64,000 nucleotides of DNA from the NCBI GenBank assembly GCA_038744785.1, contig JBCDLX010000006.1, positions 1 through 64,000 on the forward strand, written 5' to 3'. Under the pieces are notes generated by a model. That model made no database searches and was not told where the DNA came from. It worked only from the letters and a program-made list of their open reading frames with translations. Positions within the stretch are counted from its first letter, which is position 1; each line of letters begins with the position of its first letter. The stretch comes from Ovoidimarina sp038744785 (GTDB lineage Bacteria; Pseudomonadota; Alphaproteobacteria; Rhodobacterales; Rhodobacteraceae). Below, in pieces: positions 1 through 8,874 of the stretch. The position numbers were made by a program, and so were the translations under genes.

Positions 1-1172
1 GTGATATGATCCGCCCAGCGGTTCATCAGGACGCGACGCTGTTCCAGAAAATCCGTCCGGCGATACGCGCGCGATACAGCCGTACCGGTGACGTGCTGCA
101 GCGCGGTTTCCGCGACATCCTCGGGCGTGTCCGTTGCCTCGGCACACCAGGTTCGGAAACTGGACCGGAACCCGTGGGGCCGGGCCTCAAGCCCGAGGCG
201 CTCCATGTATCGGCTCATGGTGGCGTCCGAGATGACGCCCCGGCGCTGGCTCGGAAACAGGTAGCCGTCGCGGGCGAAGGGTTTGGCCTGTTCGATGACG
301 CTCAGCGACTCTGGCGACAACGGCACCCGGAAGTCAGATGCCTGATCGCGCAGCCCCTTCATGTTTTCTGCAGGCACGATCCACATGTCATCGTCCAACT
401 GGTCGAGCCGGGCAAACCGGATCGGCTTGGATCGCTGTGCGGTCAGGATCAGCAGACGCAAGGCAAGGTGCGTGATCGTGCCGTCCTTGAGGTTCGCGTA
501 GAACTCGGGAACTTCCTGCCATGGGATTGATGGGACGTTTTTGACCACATGCCGAGATTTGCCCAGAAGCGCCTTGGCCTTCTCGGTGGCCTGCAGGTCC
601 ACATCGAGCCCCATCGCTGCGGCGTAGCGCATGACGATACTCAATCGGTTCATGGCCTTTCGCGCAGTGTCGGCCTTGTTGTGCCAGATGGGCAGCAGGA
701 CGTTTCGAATGTCATTCTGGTCGATTTCTTCAATGGGCGTGCGCCCGAGTTTGGGCAGCACATGCATCTGCAGCGGGCTGAACCAGCGGCCCGCCTTGCC
801 GTCACCCTTTAGCTCGGCTTTCCGGGCTTCGAACGCATCCTCGGCAACTGTCGCAAGCGTGAAGCGTTCGCGGGCGGCTTCCTTGCGCTGACGTTCCCGC
901 TCTTTGATCGGGTCCTTGCCCTGACGGACAACCGCGCGCCACTTATCAGCTTCTGCGCGGGCTTCCTTGAGGGTGACACCTACAGTGTTTTCTTTGCGCT
1001 TTGCCGATCCGAGACCCATTTCGCGGCGGCGACCGTAGACCGTAACGCGAAGGAACCACTGCGCCCCGCCATCCTCTCTGACGTGAAGCCACAGGCCACC
1101 CCCGTCAGCATGCTTGCCGGGTCCGGCATTCTTGAACGCCGCGTGGCTGAGCCTGTTCAATTCCCTCGCCAT
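1..1172 (-). CDS. Tyrosine-type site-specific integrase (P4-like), C-terminus cut by window edge
   Basis: About 390 residues are visible and the frame is still open at base 1, so only the last few residues should be missing. The N-terminus, reading MARELNRLSHAAFKNAG, with a GGLWLHV segment, looks like the arm-binding domain of P4-type integrases (DUF4102). The catalytic half shows the tyrosine-recombinase set: an Arg in TAQRSKPIRFARL, an HGFR box, a second His in LQHVTG and the nucleophile Tyr in SRAYRRTD. The start at 1172 has a strong ribosome site (AGGAAAGG, about 6 bases upstream). The protein would catalyse integration and excision of a genomic island or prophage. The gene is transcribed out of the window to the left, so its cargo is probably there; a tRNA-tail-like sequence lies about 145 bases behind its start. 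No frameshift was seen in the part read. Confidence 0.9.
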   Translation of the reverse strand, partial: MARELNRLSHAAFKNAGPGKHADGGGLWLHVREDGGAQWFLRVTVYGRRREMGLGSAKRKENTVGVTLKEARAEADKWRAVVRQGKDPIKERERQRKEAARERFTLATVAEDAFEARKAELKGDGKAGRWFSPLQMHVLPKLGRTPIEEIDQNDIRNVLLPIWHNKADTARKAMNRLSIVMRYAAAMGLDVDLQATEKAKALLGKSRHVVKNVPSIPWQEVPEFYANLKDGTITHLALRLLILTAQRSKPIRFARLDQLDDDMWIVPAENMKGLRDQASDFRVPLSPESLSVIEQAKPFARDGYLFPSQRRGVISDATMSRYMERLGLEARPHGFRSSFRTWCAEATDTPEDVAETALQHVTGTAVSRAYRRTDFLEQRRVLMNRWADHI

Positions 1173-1212
1173 CTAACCACCTTTCCTGTCCACCCCAACA
1201 TATAGGACAGAA

Positions 1213-1250
1213 CTGGACGGCATGAAAGCGCACTGGACGGGTCTGGACGG
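1213..1250. repeat. Three CTGGACGG direct repeats upstream of the integrase gene
   Basis: CTGGACGG occurs at 1213-1220, 1233-1240 and 1243-1250, so copies are 20 and 10 bases apart, near whole helical turns. They lie 41-78 bases upstream of the integrase start codon. Such phased copies fit a repressor operator or integrase/excisionase arm sites, but which one is inference. Confidence 0.55.
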
Positions 1251-1317
1251 GTAAGTATCTGAAAAAACGAGAACCGCCAGACGAGCTTGGACAACCTGAG
1301 ACGACTATATATTGATA

Positions 1318-1340
1318 TTCAACGCCCCCCTGCGGCACCA
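1318..1340 (+). other. tRNA 3'-tail-like sequence, candidate attachment site
   Basis: The 23 bases can be parsed exactly as the last part of a tRNA: a 7-base T-loop (TTCAACG), a 5-base T-stem strand (CCCCC), a 7-base acceptor strand (CTGCGGC), discriminator A and CCA. The bases to the left cannot form the matching T-stem strand (would need GGGGG; TGATA is present), so it is not a tRNA gene. P4-type integrases commonly recombine in the 3' end of tRNA genes, leaving just such a tail at the far end of the island. The proximity to the integrase supports an att site; the match could still be chance. Confidence 0.4.
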
Positions 1341-2005
1341 AAAATCAATAACCTAGCGGAAATCCGAATCATTTGCGCTCCGAACGGTACCACGGTGGTA
1401 CTCCCGGGCCGCATGTCGGCGCGCAGTCTGGAAGGCAGATCAAACGATCGCTGTGGCCTCGCCAGATATGCTCTATCGCTAAGGAAGCGTGAAACCGATC
1501 GTCCGACCCTTGGCACCAAGACCCCGACCCCTGGGGGGAGGGGGATTGGTTCGGCACGGGACCCTGCAAGAGACTTCGCGAGGACTTCAAATCGGTTGTT
1601 CGTTTCTCATTAAGCGGATGGATGCCGCGCGCGCAACAGGTCTGGGCGAAGACCTACCAATACCGCGCCTTGGGCTTGATTGGCGAGCGAACAATGCAGC
1701 CCGTGGGCCTCGCCGCGATCCGTGCGGCGCAAGAAAATGGGCACTTCGACGCGATGGCGCCAGTCGGTGCGTTCGAAGTTCCTGAGGACCTCGCTATAGC
1801 GGCGGAGGCGTCGGGCGCTTACACGTGGTGGGCCGGCGCTGCAGCCGCATGTACAAAATCGTTCACTAGTCGGACGCGCGATCTGCGGACCAAACAGACA
1901 GCCGCGCTCTCGTTTTGGTCGGGTCACGAGATGCAGAATGCTGTCGTCGCTCTCTCAAGAGCCTCATGCCGAAGGTCCCTTCGGCGCGTGCAGACAGCGC
2001 CCATT
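1341..2005. other. Gene-poor stretch between candidate att site and GAF gene
   Basis: Short open frames exist on both strands, but none has a convincing ribosome site, codon pattern or recognisable protein. With the integrase leader this makes about 830 bases without a gene. The only structures seen are a GGTACCACGGTGGTAC palindrome-like patch near 1385 and the hairpin listed at 1968. Confidence 0.5.
1968..1985 (-). terminator. Short GC-rich hairpin after the GAF gene
   Basis: GCCGAAGG and CCTTCGGC form an 8-base inverted repeat around two central bases, or a 7-base stem with a 4-base loop. It starts about 20 bases beyond the stop of the GAF gene, the last gene of the operon on this strand. 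No T-run follows, so it could be a weak terminator or only an mRNA-stabilising hairpin. Confidence 0.4.
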
Positions 2006-2497
2006 TCAATGCGGTACATAAGCCCAATCGCGATAGGGCTGCGCGAGGAGTTCCGCGAAAGGTGCTGCCAGCGCGGCGTGCTCATGTTTATAGTGGCCAG
2101 CCTCGTGAAGCATATTCAGGGTCCCGATCACCCAAGGCCCATCCGCTGCATCAGCGTCTATCACCGGAACGTTGAGGCAGGATGCGCAGCCCAGTTGTGC
2201 AATCAGCTCGTGGTCAAAAAATGCCCCACGAATATCGTCGGCTGTGCGGGCGATCCATGGCTGGCGGCCCTCAAGAACCGTCTTGCCCCATTCCGTCATC
2301 GCGCCGAGCGGCTTGCGTCCACCAACCGGATAATCATCTGGCATATTCGTATAGATCCGCGCCGCTTCGCCGCGCGGCCAGTCGATTGCCATCAAAGTGA
2401 AGAGCTTGTGGCCAATCAATTGGCCTAACGCCTTGTCCACCGCTGGATAGAGATCGGACGCCGCCCGACAGGCCGACAGCAGATCCTCGTCACTCAT
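2006..2497 (-). CDS. GAF-domain protein at the end of the Liv-type operon
   Basis: This 163-residue soluble protein has no signal peptide. Its pattern fits a single GAF domain: an N-terminal helix, a strand reading LFTLMAID, an RIYTNMP segment, a central basic helix, and the C-terminal GTLNMLHE strand. GAF domains bind small molecules or act as simple sensors; nothing here identifies a ligand or a linked output domain. The start ATG overlaps the stop of the permease gene upstream (ATGA), so it is almost certainly translated with the transporter. The context suggests it senses or processes the imported compound, but that is inference. Confidence 0.75.
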   Translation of the reverse strand: MSDEDLLSACRAASDLYPAVDKALGQLIGHKLFTLMAIDWPRGEAARIYTNMPDDYPVGGRKPLGAMTEWGKTVLEGRQPWIARTADDIRGAFFDHELIAQLGCASCLNVPVIDADAADGPWVIGTLNMLHEAGHYKHEHAALAAPFAELLAQPYRDWAYVPH

Positions 2498-3408
2498 CGC
2501 GATTTCCTTTCCAGAAACGGGCCGGGCGACTTTTCGGGAAGTAGGCCAAGCGGTCGAAGCTGCATGATCGCGATAAGGGCTACCCCGATGAAGATTTCTC
2601 GCAACGCGGCTTTTTGAACGCCACCAAGGACTGAGGTCCAGCCCTCGAGAAACCGGCTTCCCTCCAGAACCAAAACCACGGCGACCGCACCGATCACAGC
2701 TCCGGTGGTATTGCCCGTGCCGCCGGCCGTGAGCGCCAGGAAGATGTAGATGGTGATCAGCGGCCTGAAGATGTCAGGGGCAATGTAGCTTGTGTAGTGA
2801 GCGTAGAACGCTCCGGCGAGGCCCAAGATCGCTGCGCCCAGTGCAAACGCCTGAACTTTGAAGCGTCGGATTGGTTTGCCAGCGACCGAGGCGGCGGTGT
2901 CGTCGTCGCGGATGGCGCGTAATGCGCGACCCCAAGGCGCACGGCGCAGGCGCTCGGCCAACGCCCAGACCACGATGACGGCAGTGGCGACGAGGGCGAA
3001 GGACAGCATGTTGAACTGAAATGGTGTCAGCTCGCTCCGCCACGGACCTGGTACACCCGAGATGCCATCAGACCCGTTGGTTAGCCAGATCTCATTGGCC
3101 GCGATCAGTCGCACCAGCTCGGAAAACCCGAGTGTGACGATGGCAAGGTAATCTCCACGTAGTCTCAAGGTTAGGCGACACAGCAACCCGCCTGCCAGTG
3201 CGGCCAGCCCTGCCGCAAGGGCTAGGCCGATGGGAATGGGAAGCCCGCCCGCGGCCGTCGCGAGCGCCGAGGCATAGGCCCCAAGTGCAAAGAACCCCGC
3301 CATGCCGAGGTTGATCATGCCCCCCATGCCCCAGATCACGTTGATCCCGAGCGCAAGGAGCGCATAGATCCCGGCAAATGTCGCGACGGAGAAGAGCCAG
3401 CTCAGCAT
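2494..3408 (-). CDS. livM: Branched-chain-amino-acid-type ABC transporter permease, LivM family
   Basis: This 304-residue inner-membrane protein has about eight hydrophobic segments. It carries the LivM-type loop with RGDYLAIVTLGFSELVR and an RAIRDDDTAASVAG segment that contacts the ATPases. It is one of the two permeases of a high-affinity ABC importer, paired with the LivH-type protein. Its start overlaps the stop of that gene (TGATG) and its stop overlaps the GAF gene. The family transports leucine-type amino acids but also urea, short amides and aromatic acids. The substrate here is unknown, so the symbol marks the family only. Confidence 0.9.
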   Translation of the reverse strand: MLSWLFSVATFAGIYALLALGINVIWGMGGMINLGMAGFFALGAYASALATAAGGLPIPIGLALAAGLAALAGGLLCRLTLRLRGDYLAIVTLGFSELVRLIAANEIWLTNGSDGISGVPGPWRSELTPFQFNMLSFALVATAVIVVWALAERLRRAPWGRALRAIRDDDTAASVAGKPIRRFKVQAFALGAAILGLAGAFYAHYTSYIAPDIFRPLITIYIFLALTAGGTGNTTGAVIGAVAVVLVLEGSRFLEGWTSVLGGVQKAALREIFIGVALIAIMQLRPLGLLPEKSPGPFLERKSR

Positions 3409-4274
3409 CAGTATGCCCTTTCGCCAAGGAGCCCGCGGGGCCGGAATGTGAGCACGATCACGATCGCGAAGAACCCCACGGCGGATTTGTAAGCCGGTTC
3501 CAGGACAAGCGCCGACATCTCTTCACCGATGCCGACGATCATCGCGCCCAGAACGGCGCCGGGGATCGACCCAAGCCCGCCAACGACGGCGGCCGCAAAG
3601 ATCGGAAGGATGAACCGGAACCCCGTCAGAGGATCGATTGATGTGCCAAGGCCGAAAAGCATCCCGCCGATGCCCACGAGGCCCATGCCCGCGAAGGCCA
3701 CGACCCGGCCGACTAGTATCGCGTCGATCCCCTTTAGGTCGGCTAGTCCCGGATTGTCGGCCACGGCGCGCATCGCTTTGCCCATCCGCGTGTACTTCAA
3801 GGCGGCGAAGACGAGGATCATAATCACCACCGCCAGTGCGAGGTTCTCGAGTTGCTGCGGGTTCACCCGGATGTCGCTAAAGCGGATGTCGCGCACCAAC
3901 GGTAGATCGTAGCCGCGCAACTCGTTGCCGAAGAAGAAGCGCACGATGTTTTCCAGTACGATCGTCAAGGCGATCGATGCGATCGCCGTCGTCAGCGCGC
4001 CATGCTTGCGCAACGGTTTTAAAGCGATCTCGTCGCTAACGAGCCCGACAACGCCAGAAATGAGAAAGGCGAACGCCAAGGACGGGACGGCGGGCAGGCC
4101 CCAATGAACATTGGCAACAAGTCCCGCGAAAGCCCCGACGGTGGCATGGCTCGCCACCGCGAAGTTCGGAAACCTCAAAACAGCGAAAATTGCCGTGAAC
4201 CCGATGGTTGGGATCGCGAGAAGCGCGCCGGTGATAATCCCGTTCACTAAGAATTGGGGTAGGAGGTCGAGCAT
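3408..4274 (-). CDS. livH: Branched-chain-amino-acid-type ABC transporter permease, LivH family
   Basis: From the preferred ATG at 4274 the protein is 288 residues and begins MLDLLPQFLVNGIITG, as LivH proteins do. A longer GTG-started form from 4328 would add 18 residues without family character. The sequence shows about eight membrane segments, the RALRKHGALTTAIASI region and the RAVADNPGLADLKGID cytoplasmic loop. It forms the membrane channel with the LivM-type partner immediately downstream. It lies between the binding-protein gene and livM in a six-gene operon. Confidence 0.9.
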   Translation of the reverse strand: MLDLLPQFLVNGIITGALLAIPTIGFTAIFAVLRFPNFAVASHATVGAFAGLVANVHWGLPAVPSLAFAFLISGVVGLVSDEIALKPLRKHGALTTAIASIALTIVLENIVRFFFGNELRGYDLPLVRDIRFSDIRVNPQQLENLALAVVIMILVFAALKYTRMGKAMRAVADNPGLADLKGIDAILVGRVVAFAGMGLVGIGGMLFGLGTSIDPLTGFRFILPIFAAAVVGGLGSIPGAVLGAMIVGIGEEMSALVLEPAYKSAVGFFAIVIVLTFRPRGLLGERAY

Positions 4275-4352
4275 GTATCGGATAAGCCCAGAGCAAGGTC
4301 TGGAGCCCCGGGGCAGTCCTTTGACCACCCCAGGACACCGTGAGATTTGGTC

Positions 4353-5558
4353 TTAGATCCGTTCAAACATCGACGGAGTGCCGCCCGAGATTTTGTTGAA
4401 CAGAAACTGCGTACCCGTAATGTCGCCGATCTCGTCGAAATCGCAGGGACCTGAGGCACCGCTGTAGTTCACGGACCCGCCGCCCGCGAGAGCATCCATC
4501 CCGGCTAGCGCGTCGGACACTTCCATGCCATCGCCCTGGCTGATCGAGCGCAGTGCGTCCTTAATTGCTCCCCCGCTGGCGTCTCCCGCAGCGGCGGCTG
4601 CCAGGACAGCAAGGTTCGCGTGATCGTAGGTTTGGGCAGAGTAGGGGTCGACGACATCGACGCCCAGTGCAGCCTGCACATTGGCATAGGCCGTGCTTCC
4701 GACCGCTGGAGCACCCTCCCATGTAAACACGCCTTCCGTGACCTCGGGTGGCAGCGCCTCAAGCACGCTGGGATTGACCGCGTATGCGGGGCCAATGATC
4801 TTGCCTTCATAGCCCGACTGCCAGATGTCGCGCAGCACCACGGTGCTGTCGGCCGCGTACCCGCCCAACATAATGAAGTCGGGATTGGACCTCAGGATCG
4901 TATCGACTTCAGAGCGATAGGTGCTTTTGTCGGCCTCGTAGATCAGGCTCTCCATCCCGATCCCGGCGCCCTCGGCCTGACCGGCGAGAATGTCGATGGA
5001 GCTTTGCGCGAATGGGGTTTGCGGCCCGATCCACGCCATGCCGGTCGAACCCTGGCGCAGCATGAATTCGCCCGCGACCTGAATCTGGAGCACCGAGTTT
5101 GGCTGCGTCCGTGCGATGTAGCCCATATGTGGCAACTGCGTGATGCTGTCGGCGCCCGATACGCAGAACAGCATCACGTCGTTCTCCCAACAAAGTGGCG
5201 CGACCGCTGTCGTGATTGACGAGGCCCATGTGCCCAGAACAACAGAGACTCCGTCCACATCGATCAGCTTGCGGACGGCTCGAACCGCTGCCTCCGGGTT
5301 TGTTTGGGTGTCTTCGCTGACATGGTCGATGGAACCGCCCAGCAGGCCGCCCGCCGCGTTCACGGCGTCAAATACGCCGACCGCCGCGTCGCGCATCGAT
5401 GGGCCGTAGGTGCCGCCGACGCCAGTCAATGGCGTTAATGTGCCAAACTTGATGGCGCTGCCCTGAGCGCGCAGTATCGCAGGCGTGGCCAGCAACGCCG
5501 CACCGCCCATCAGCACAGATCGGCGGTCAGGACGCCAAGTGGTGATCCGGTCAGTCAT
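4353..5558 (-). CDS. livK: ABC transporter periplasmic binding protein, Leu/Ile/Val-binding family
   Basis: This 401-residue protein has an N-terminal export signal with a twin-Arg-like start (RRSVLMGGAALLATPAILRA), so it may be folded before export. The mature part has the type-I binding fold of the LivK family: an IKFGTLTPLTG opening strand, NAAGG, and a hinge region with MLGGYAADSTVVLRD. It would capture the substrate in the periplasm and deliver it to LivH/LivM. Placement between the ATPase and permease genes is a common Liv-type layout. The ligand cannot be read from sequence; the divergent amidohydrolase hints at an amide or peptide-like compound. Confidence 0.88.
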   Translation of the reverse strand: MTDRITTWRPDRRSVLMGGAALLATPAILRAQGSAIKFGTLTPLTGVGGTYGPSMRDAAVGVFDAVNAAGGLLGGSIDHVSEDTQTNPEAAVRAVRKLIDVDGVSVVLGTWASSITTAVAPLCWENDVMLFCVSGADSITQLPHMGYIARTQPNSVLQIQVAGEFMLRQGSTGMAWIGPQTPFAQSSIDILAGQAEGAGIGMESLIYEADKSTYRSEVDTILRSNPDFIMLGGYAADSTVVLRDIWQSGYEGKIIGPAYAVNPSVLEALPPEVTEGVFTWEGAPAVGSTAYANVQAALGVDVVDPYSAQTYDHANLAVLAAAAAGDASGGAIKDALRSISQGDGMEVSDALAGMDALAGGGSVNYSGASGPCDFDEIGDITGTQFLFNKISGGTPSMFERI

Positions 5559-5590
5559 CAGAATTCTCCTTTTCCCTGTCGGTCGGGGGT

Positions 5591-6298
5591 TCAGCCCCCT
5601 AGAAAGGCGCGTCGGACATCTTCGTCCGCGGCCAATTCGCTTGCTATGCCGTCGATGTGATTGCGGCCAGCGGTCAGGATATAGGCACGCTCGGCCAGGT
5701 CCAGCGCGTCGAGCGCGTTTTGCTCCACTAGGACAACCCCAACGCCGGCGTCGCGGATGTTTCGAATGGTTTTGAAAAGCTCTTGAGTGGCCACGGGCGA
5801 CAGGCCCGCCGATGGCTCATCAAGCAGCATCAGTTGTGGGGCCACCATCAGCGCGATCGCAACGGCGAGGACCTGCCTCTGTCCTCCGGACAAAGTGCGC
5901 GCGGCTTCTTTTCGCTTTTCCTGAAGCATTGGAAACCGCTCGTAAGTCTCGGCGATCCGTCCGCGCGTCTCAGCGGGCGCGAGGTAGCCACCGATCTCGA
6001 GGTTTTCGTGGATGCTCATGCTTGGAAACACGTTGGCTTCCTGTGGAACATAGGCAACGCCGCGCTTTGCCACCTCGCGGGGCTTCAGGCCGTTGAGTGG
6101 TTCATCCTTTAGTCGGATCGTCCCCGCGCGCGCGCCCAGTTGCCCCGCGATTGCCTTGAGCAGGGTCGATTTTCCTGCGCCATTGGGGCCAAGGATGGCG
6201 ACGATCTCTCCTCTATCTGCATGGATGCTGACACCATTCAGGATCGTGTCGGCGCTTGTGTAACCCGCCACGACGTTATCGGCGTTAAGCAGGCTCAT
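5591..6298 (-). CDS. livF: ABC transporter ATPase, LivF family
   Basis: This 235-residue cytoplasmic ATPase powers the Liv-type importer. Walker A is GPNGAGKS at 37-44, the signature is LSGGQ at 136-140, and Walker B ends LLDEP at 158-162. The length and the AYVPQEANVFPSMSIHENL stretch are typical of LivF rather than LivG. Its start overlaps the stop of the LivG-type gene by 4 bases, and the binding-protein gene follows after 32 bases. Confidence 0.92.
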   Translation of the reverse strand: MSLLNADNVVAGYTSADTILNGVSIHADRGEIVAILGPNGAGKSTLLKAIAGQLGARAGTIRLKDEPLNGLKPREVAKRGVAYVPQEANVFPSMSIHENLEIGGYLAPAETRGRIAETYERFPMLQEKRKEAARTLSGGQRQVLAVAIALMVAPQLMLLDEPSAGLSPVATQELFKTIRNIRDAGVGVVLVEQNALDALDLAERAYILTAGRNHIDGIASELAADEDVRRAFLGG

Positions 6299-7107
6299 CC
6301 GCGTTTTCCCAAATAGGCGTCTTGGACCCGTGCATCTGAGGCGATGTCCTCGAAACTGCCTTGCATCAGCGTGCGCCCCTCGGCCATGACAATCACCGGA
6401 TTGCAGATCTGTGCGACGATATCCATATCGTGTTCAACGATCAGGAAGGTTAGGCCGTCATCTTCATTGAGCTGTTGGATCCGATCCGCGATTTCGACGG
6501 CCAGCGTTGGATTAACACCGGCGACAGGCTCATCAAGAAGGATCATGCGCGGCTGAGCCATAAGGGCGCGACCTATCTCCAACAGCTTCTTCTGCCCGCC
6601 TGATAGGGCATCTGTGAGATTGTCGATTAGGTGGTCCAGTTTCAGGCGCTTGGCAATAGCGTGGGCACGGTCCAAAAGTTCCGCTTCGCGCTGTTTGGCC
6701 CGGCCCGGCGCAAAAAGCGCGGTCAGCATACGCTCCCCTGGCTGATCGTCACCATTCAGGAGGAGTGTTTCAAGGACCGTCAGAGTTGGGAAGCCGCGAG
6801 CGATCTGGAAAGTGCGGACGACGCCGCAGGCGTTAATCCAGTCAGGAGTGAGGCCCGTGATTTCGGCACCTGCGAAATGCACGCTGCCGCCCTCGGGAGG
6901 AATTACACCCGAGATGCAGTTAAAGGCTGTTGTCTTGCCCGCGCCGTTTGGACCGATCAATGCAGTGACTGTTCCCTTTTCCACGTCAAAACTGGCGTCG
7001 GTCAGGGCGCGCACGCCGTAAAAGCTGCGCTGGAGATTGCGAACCTGCATGAGTGGATTGCCGCCCCTGGTCGAAGCAGGTTCGGCAGTAAGGGTTTGCG
7101 CGTCCAT
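6295..7107 (-). CDS. livG: ABC transporter ATPase, LivG family, first gene of operon
   Basis: This 270-residue protein has Walker A GPNGAGKT at 52-59, signature LSGGQ at 168-172 and LDEP at 191-194. The GVVRTFQIARGFPTLTVLE region and the C-terminal GSFEDIASDARVQDAYLG are LivG-like. A 19-residue N-terminal tail precedes the normal family start, and a start at Met20 is possible because no clear ribosome site precedes 7107. It is first in the minus-strand operon livG-livF-livK-livH-livM-GAF. The promoter should lie in the 121-base gap shared with the divergent amidohydrolase. Confidence 0.9.
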   Translation of the reverse strand: MDAQTLTAEPASTRGGNPLMQVRNLQRSFYGVRALTDASFDVEKGTVTALIGPNGAGKTTAFNCISGVIPPEGGSVHFAGAEITGLTPDWINACGVVRTFQIARGFPTLTVLETLLLNGDDQPGERMLTALFAPGRAKQREAELLDRAHAIAKRLKLDHLIDNLTDALSGGQKKLLEIGRALMAQPRMILLDEPVAGVNPTLAVEIADRIQQLNEDDGLTFLIVEHDMDIVAQICNPVIVMAEGRTLMQGSFEDIASDARVQDAYLGKRG

Positions 7108-7228
7108 GACGCTAACAATGCGCTACAAGTTCGGGCTGGCAAGCGTAATCGTGATTGCATTCCCATCCGTCCCTGCCACGCTAGGCGGCAAGTGAACGAA
7201 ATAGCCCGGCAGGAATTCGGAGGACGGT

Positions 7229-8455
7229 ATGCGCATCAGATTCGAGAACTGCGATCTATTCGACGGGGTCAACGACACTCTCCAAACCGGCAGCCACGTT
7301 CTCGTGGCCGACGGAAAGATCGCCGAGGTTTCCGAAACTGCAATCGGCGCTGAAGCGGACCGCGTGTTCGACGCCAGCGGGTACACACTGATGCCGGGGC
7401 TGATCGATGCACATGTGCACGTGGCCGCCGCGACACCCAACCTCGCGGCCCTTGAGGCCATGCACCCAACCTACGTGGCGCATTGGACGGCACAGTACAT
7501 GTCGGCGATGCTTAATCGGGGCTTCACGACCGTTCGTGATGTCGGCGGCGGCGATGCGGGAACGAAGCGTGCCCAGGCAGAAGGGATGATCCGCGGGCCG
7601 CGCCTTTACACCTCTGGCAAGGCGCTGGGCCAGACCGGTGGACATACCGATTTCCGTGGCACAAGCCGGGCCGACATCGGAGACATGCAGCGTCGGCACC
7701 TGCCATCGCTCGGACGTATCGTGGACGGTGTGCCGGCTTGTCTGCAGGCGGCGCGGGATGAGCTTCGCCTTGGCGCAGACTTCTTAAAGATCATGGCCAA
7801 CGGCGGAGTGGCGACCCCAACAGACCCGATCGACTGGATCCAGTTCACGCCTGAGGAGATCCAGGCCATTGTAACGGTCGCGCAAGCGTCCGGTACCTAC
7901 GTCGCGGCCCATACCTATACCGCGCGCGCAATTGAGCATGCCTGTGTGAATGGTGTGCGCACGCTGGAGCATTGCAATCTGATCGATGATCGTGTGGCTG
8001 GTATTCTCAAAGACCGTGGCGCTTTCTCAGTGCCGACACTCGTCATTTACGATTGCCTTGAGCGACATGCGGATGCCATCGGGCTAGGGGGCGAAAACCG
8101 CGAGAAGAACCGGAAGGTCCGCGAGGCTGGCCTAAAGTCGCTCGAAATTCTGTCACGGGCGGGTGTTCCTATGGGCTACGGAACGGACTTGCTTGGCTGG
8201 ATGCACCAAGATCAGTCCACGGAATTCACTTTGCGCGCACAGGTACTTCCTGCTGTGGATGTCCTTCGCTCCGCCACGTCGGTGAATGCGGACATTCTGC
8301 GCCGCCCTGACCTTGGACGGATTGCGCCGGACGCAACGGCCGACCTGATCCTTGTTGCGGGCGATCCGATCTCCGACGTTGGTTGCCTGACAGGGCAAGG
8401 TGAGCGGATACCACTGATCCTACAAAACGGCGTCATTGTGAAAGACGAGCTCTGA
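7229..8455 (+). CDS. Metal-dependent amidohydrolase (imidazolonepropionase / Xaa-Pro dipeptidase-like)
   Basis: This 408-residue protein has an excellent ribosome site (GGAGGA, 5 bases before ATG). It contains the amidohydrolase metal set: H62 and H64 in the HxH motif, K187 in FLKIMANGG as the probable carboxylated lysine, H228, H248 and D320. That arrangement matches the subgroup holding the dipeptidases Cc2672 and Sgx9260, which cleave short peptides or N-acyl amino acids. There is no signal peptide, so it acts in the cytoplasm. It is divergent from the Liv-type transporter operon, suggesting that the imported compound is its substrate. The exact substrate is not readable. Confidence 0.85.
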   Translation: MRIRFENCDLFDGVNDTLQTGSHVLVADGKIAEVSETAIGAEADRVFDASGYTLMPGLIDAHVHVAAATPNLAALEAMHPTYVAHWTAQYMSAMLNRGFTTVRDVGGGDAGTKRAQAEGMIRGPRLYTSGKALGQTGGHTDFRGTSRADIGDMQRRHLPSLGRIVDGVPACLQAARDELRLGADFLKIMANGGVATPTDPIDWIQFTPEEIQAIVTVAQASGTYVAAHTYTARAIEHACVNGVRTLEHCNLIDDRVAGILKDRGAFSVPTLVIYDCLERHADAIGLGGENREKNRKVREAGLKSLEILSRAGVPMGYGTDLLGWMHQDQSTEFTLRAQVLPAVDVLRSATSVNADILRRPDLGRIAPDATADLILVAGDPISDVGCLTGQGERIPLILQNGVIVKDEL

Positions 8456-8874
8456 CATTGTCATCGGGCAGCATAGGAAACCGGGCCTCGGGAGCAGCTT
8501 TGGCCGAAAGTGCCGCGAAGGCTGCAACGGGCTCCTCGCGAACCTAGGTATCGGTGCAGCATCTCGAAGGGTAAGGCTGTCTGTCTGAGGTCACATCCGG
8601 CCCAAGAGACATTTAGCGGCATCCGGCTACGCTGCGATCGAAGACCGCTTTCCGGCCATTGGCTGCGAGCGCGAAATTTGCGTTAGGTTTAGCTCACCAG
8701 AATGTGGACTTTTTGACCTTCGCTCTGATCTGGACACAATAATCGTCTGGAGCAACGGATCTGAACTTAGATTTGCCATGAATCGGTGCCAATCATCGAC
8801 GACTCGAGCGGCGATATAGAGCATGCCATCCTGACAAGCCGTCGGCAAACCGGAACGTGTTGAGCAAGAAGCAC
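8456..8874. other. Gene-free gap before the ABC exporter genes
   Basis: The gap is about 420 bases. No open frame here has a credible start and no RNA gene was recognised. It must hold the promoter of the downstream ABC pair, but no clear -35/-10 pair stands out. Confidence 0.45.

Noticed and set aside
1318..1340. Functional tRNA gene
   Set aside because: Only the 3' quarter is present; the 5' T-stem strand and everything upstream do not match a tRNA.
1622..2428. 268-codon plus-strand frame
   Set aside because: It runs antisense to the GAF-domain gene, which is coupled to livM, and the protein is unlike any family and has irregular composition.
8627..8848. 73-residue minus-strand frame in the gap before the ABC exporter
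   Set aside because: No ribosome site, no similarity recognised, and it would overlap the likely promoter of the exporter genes.
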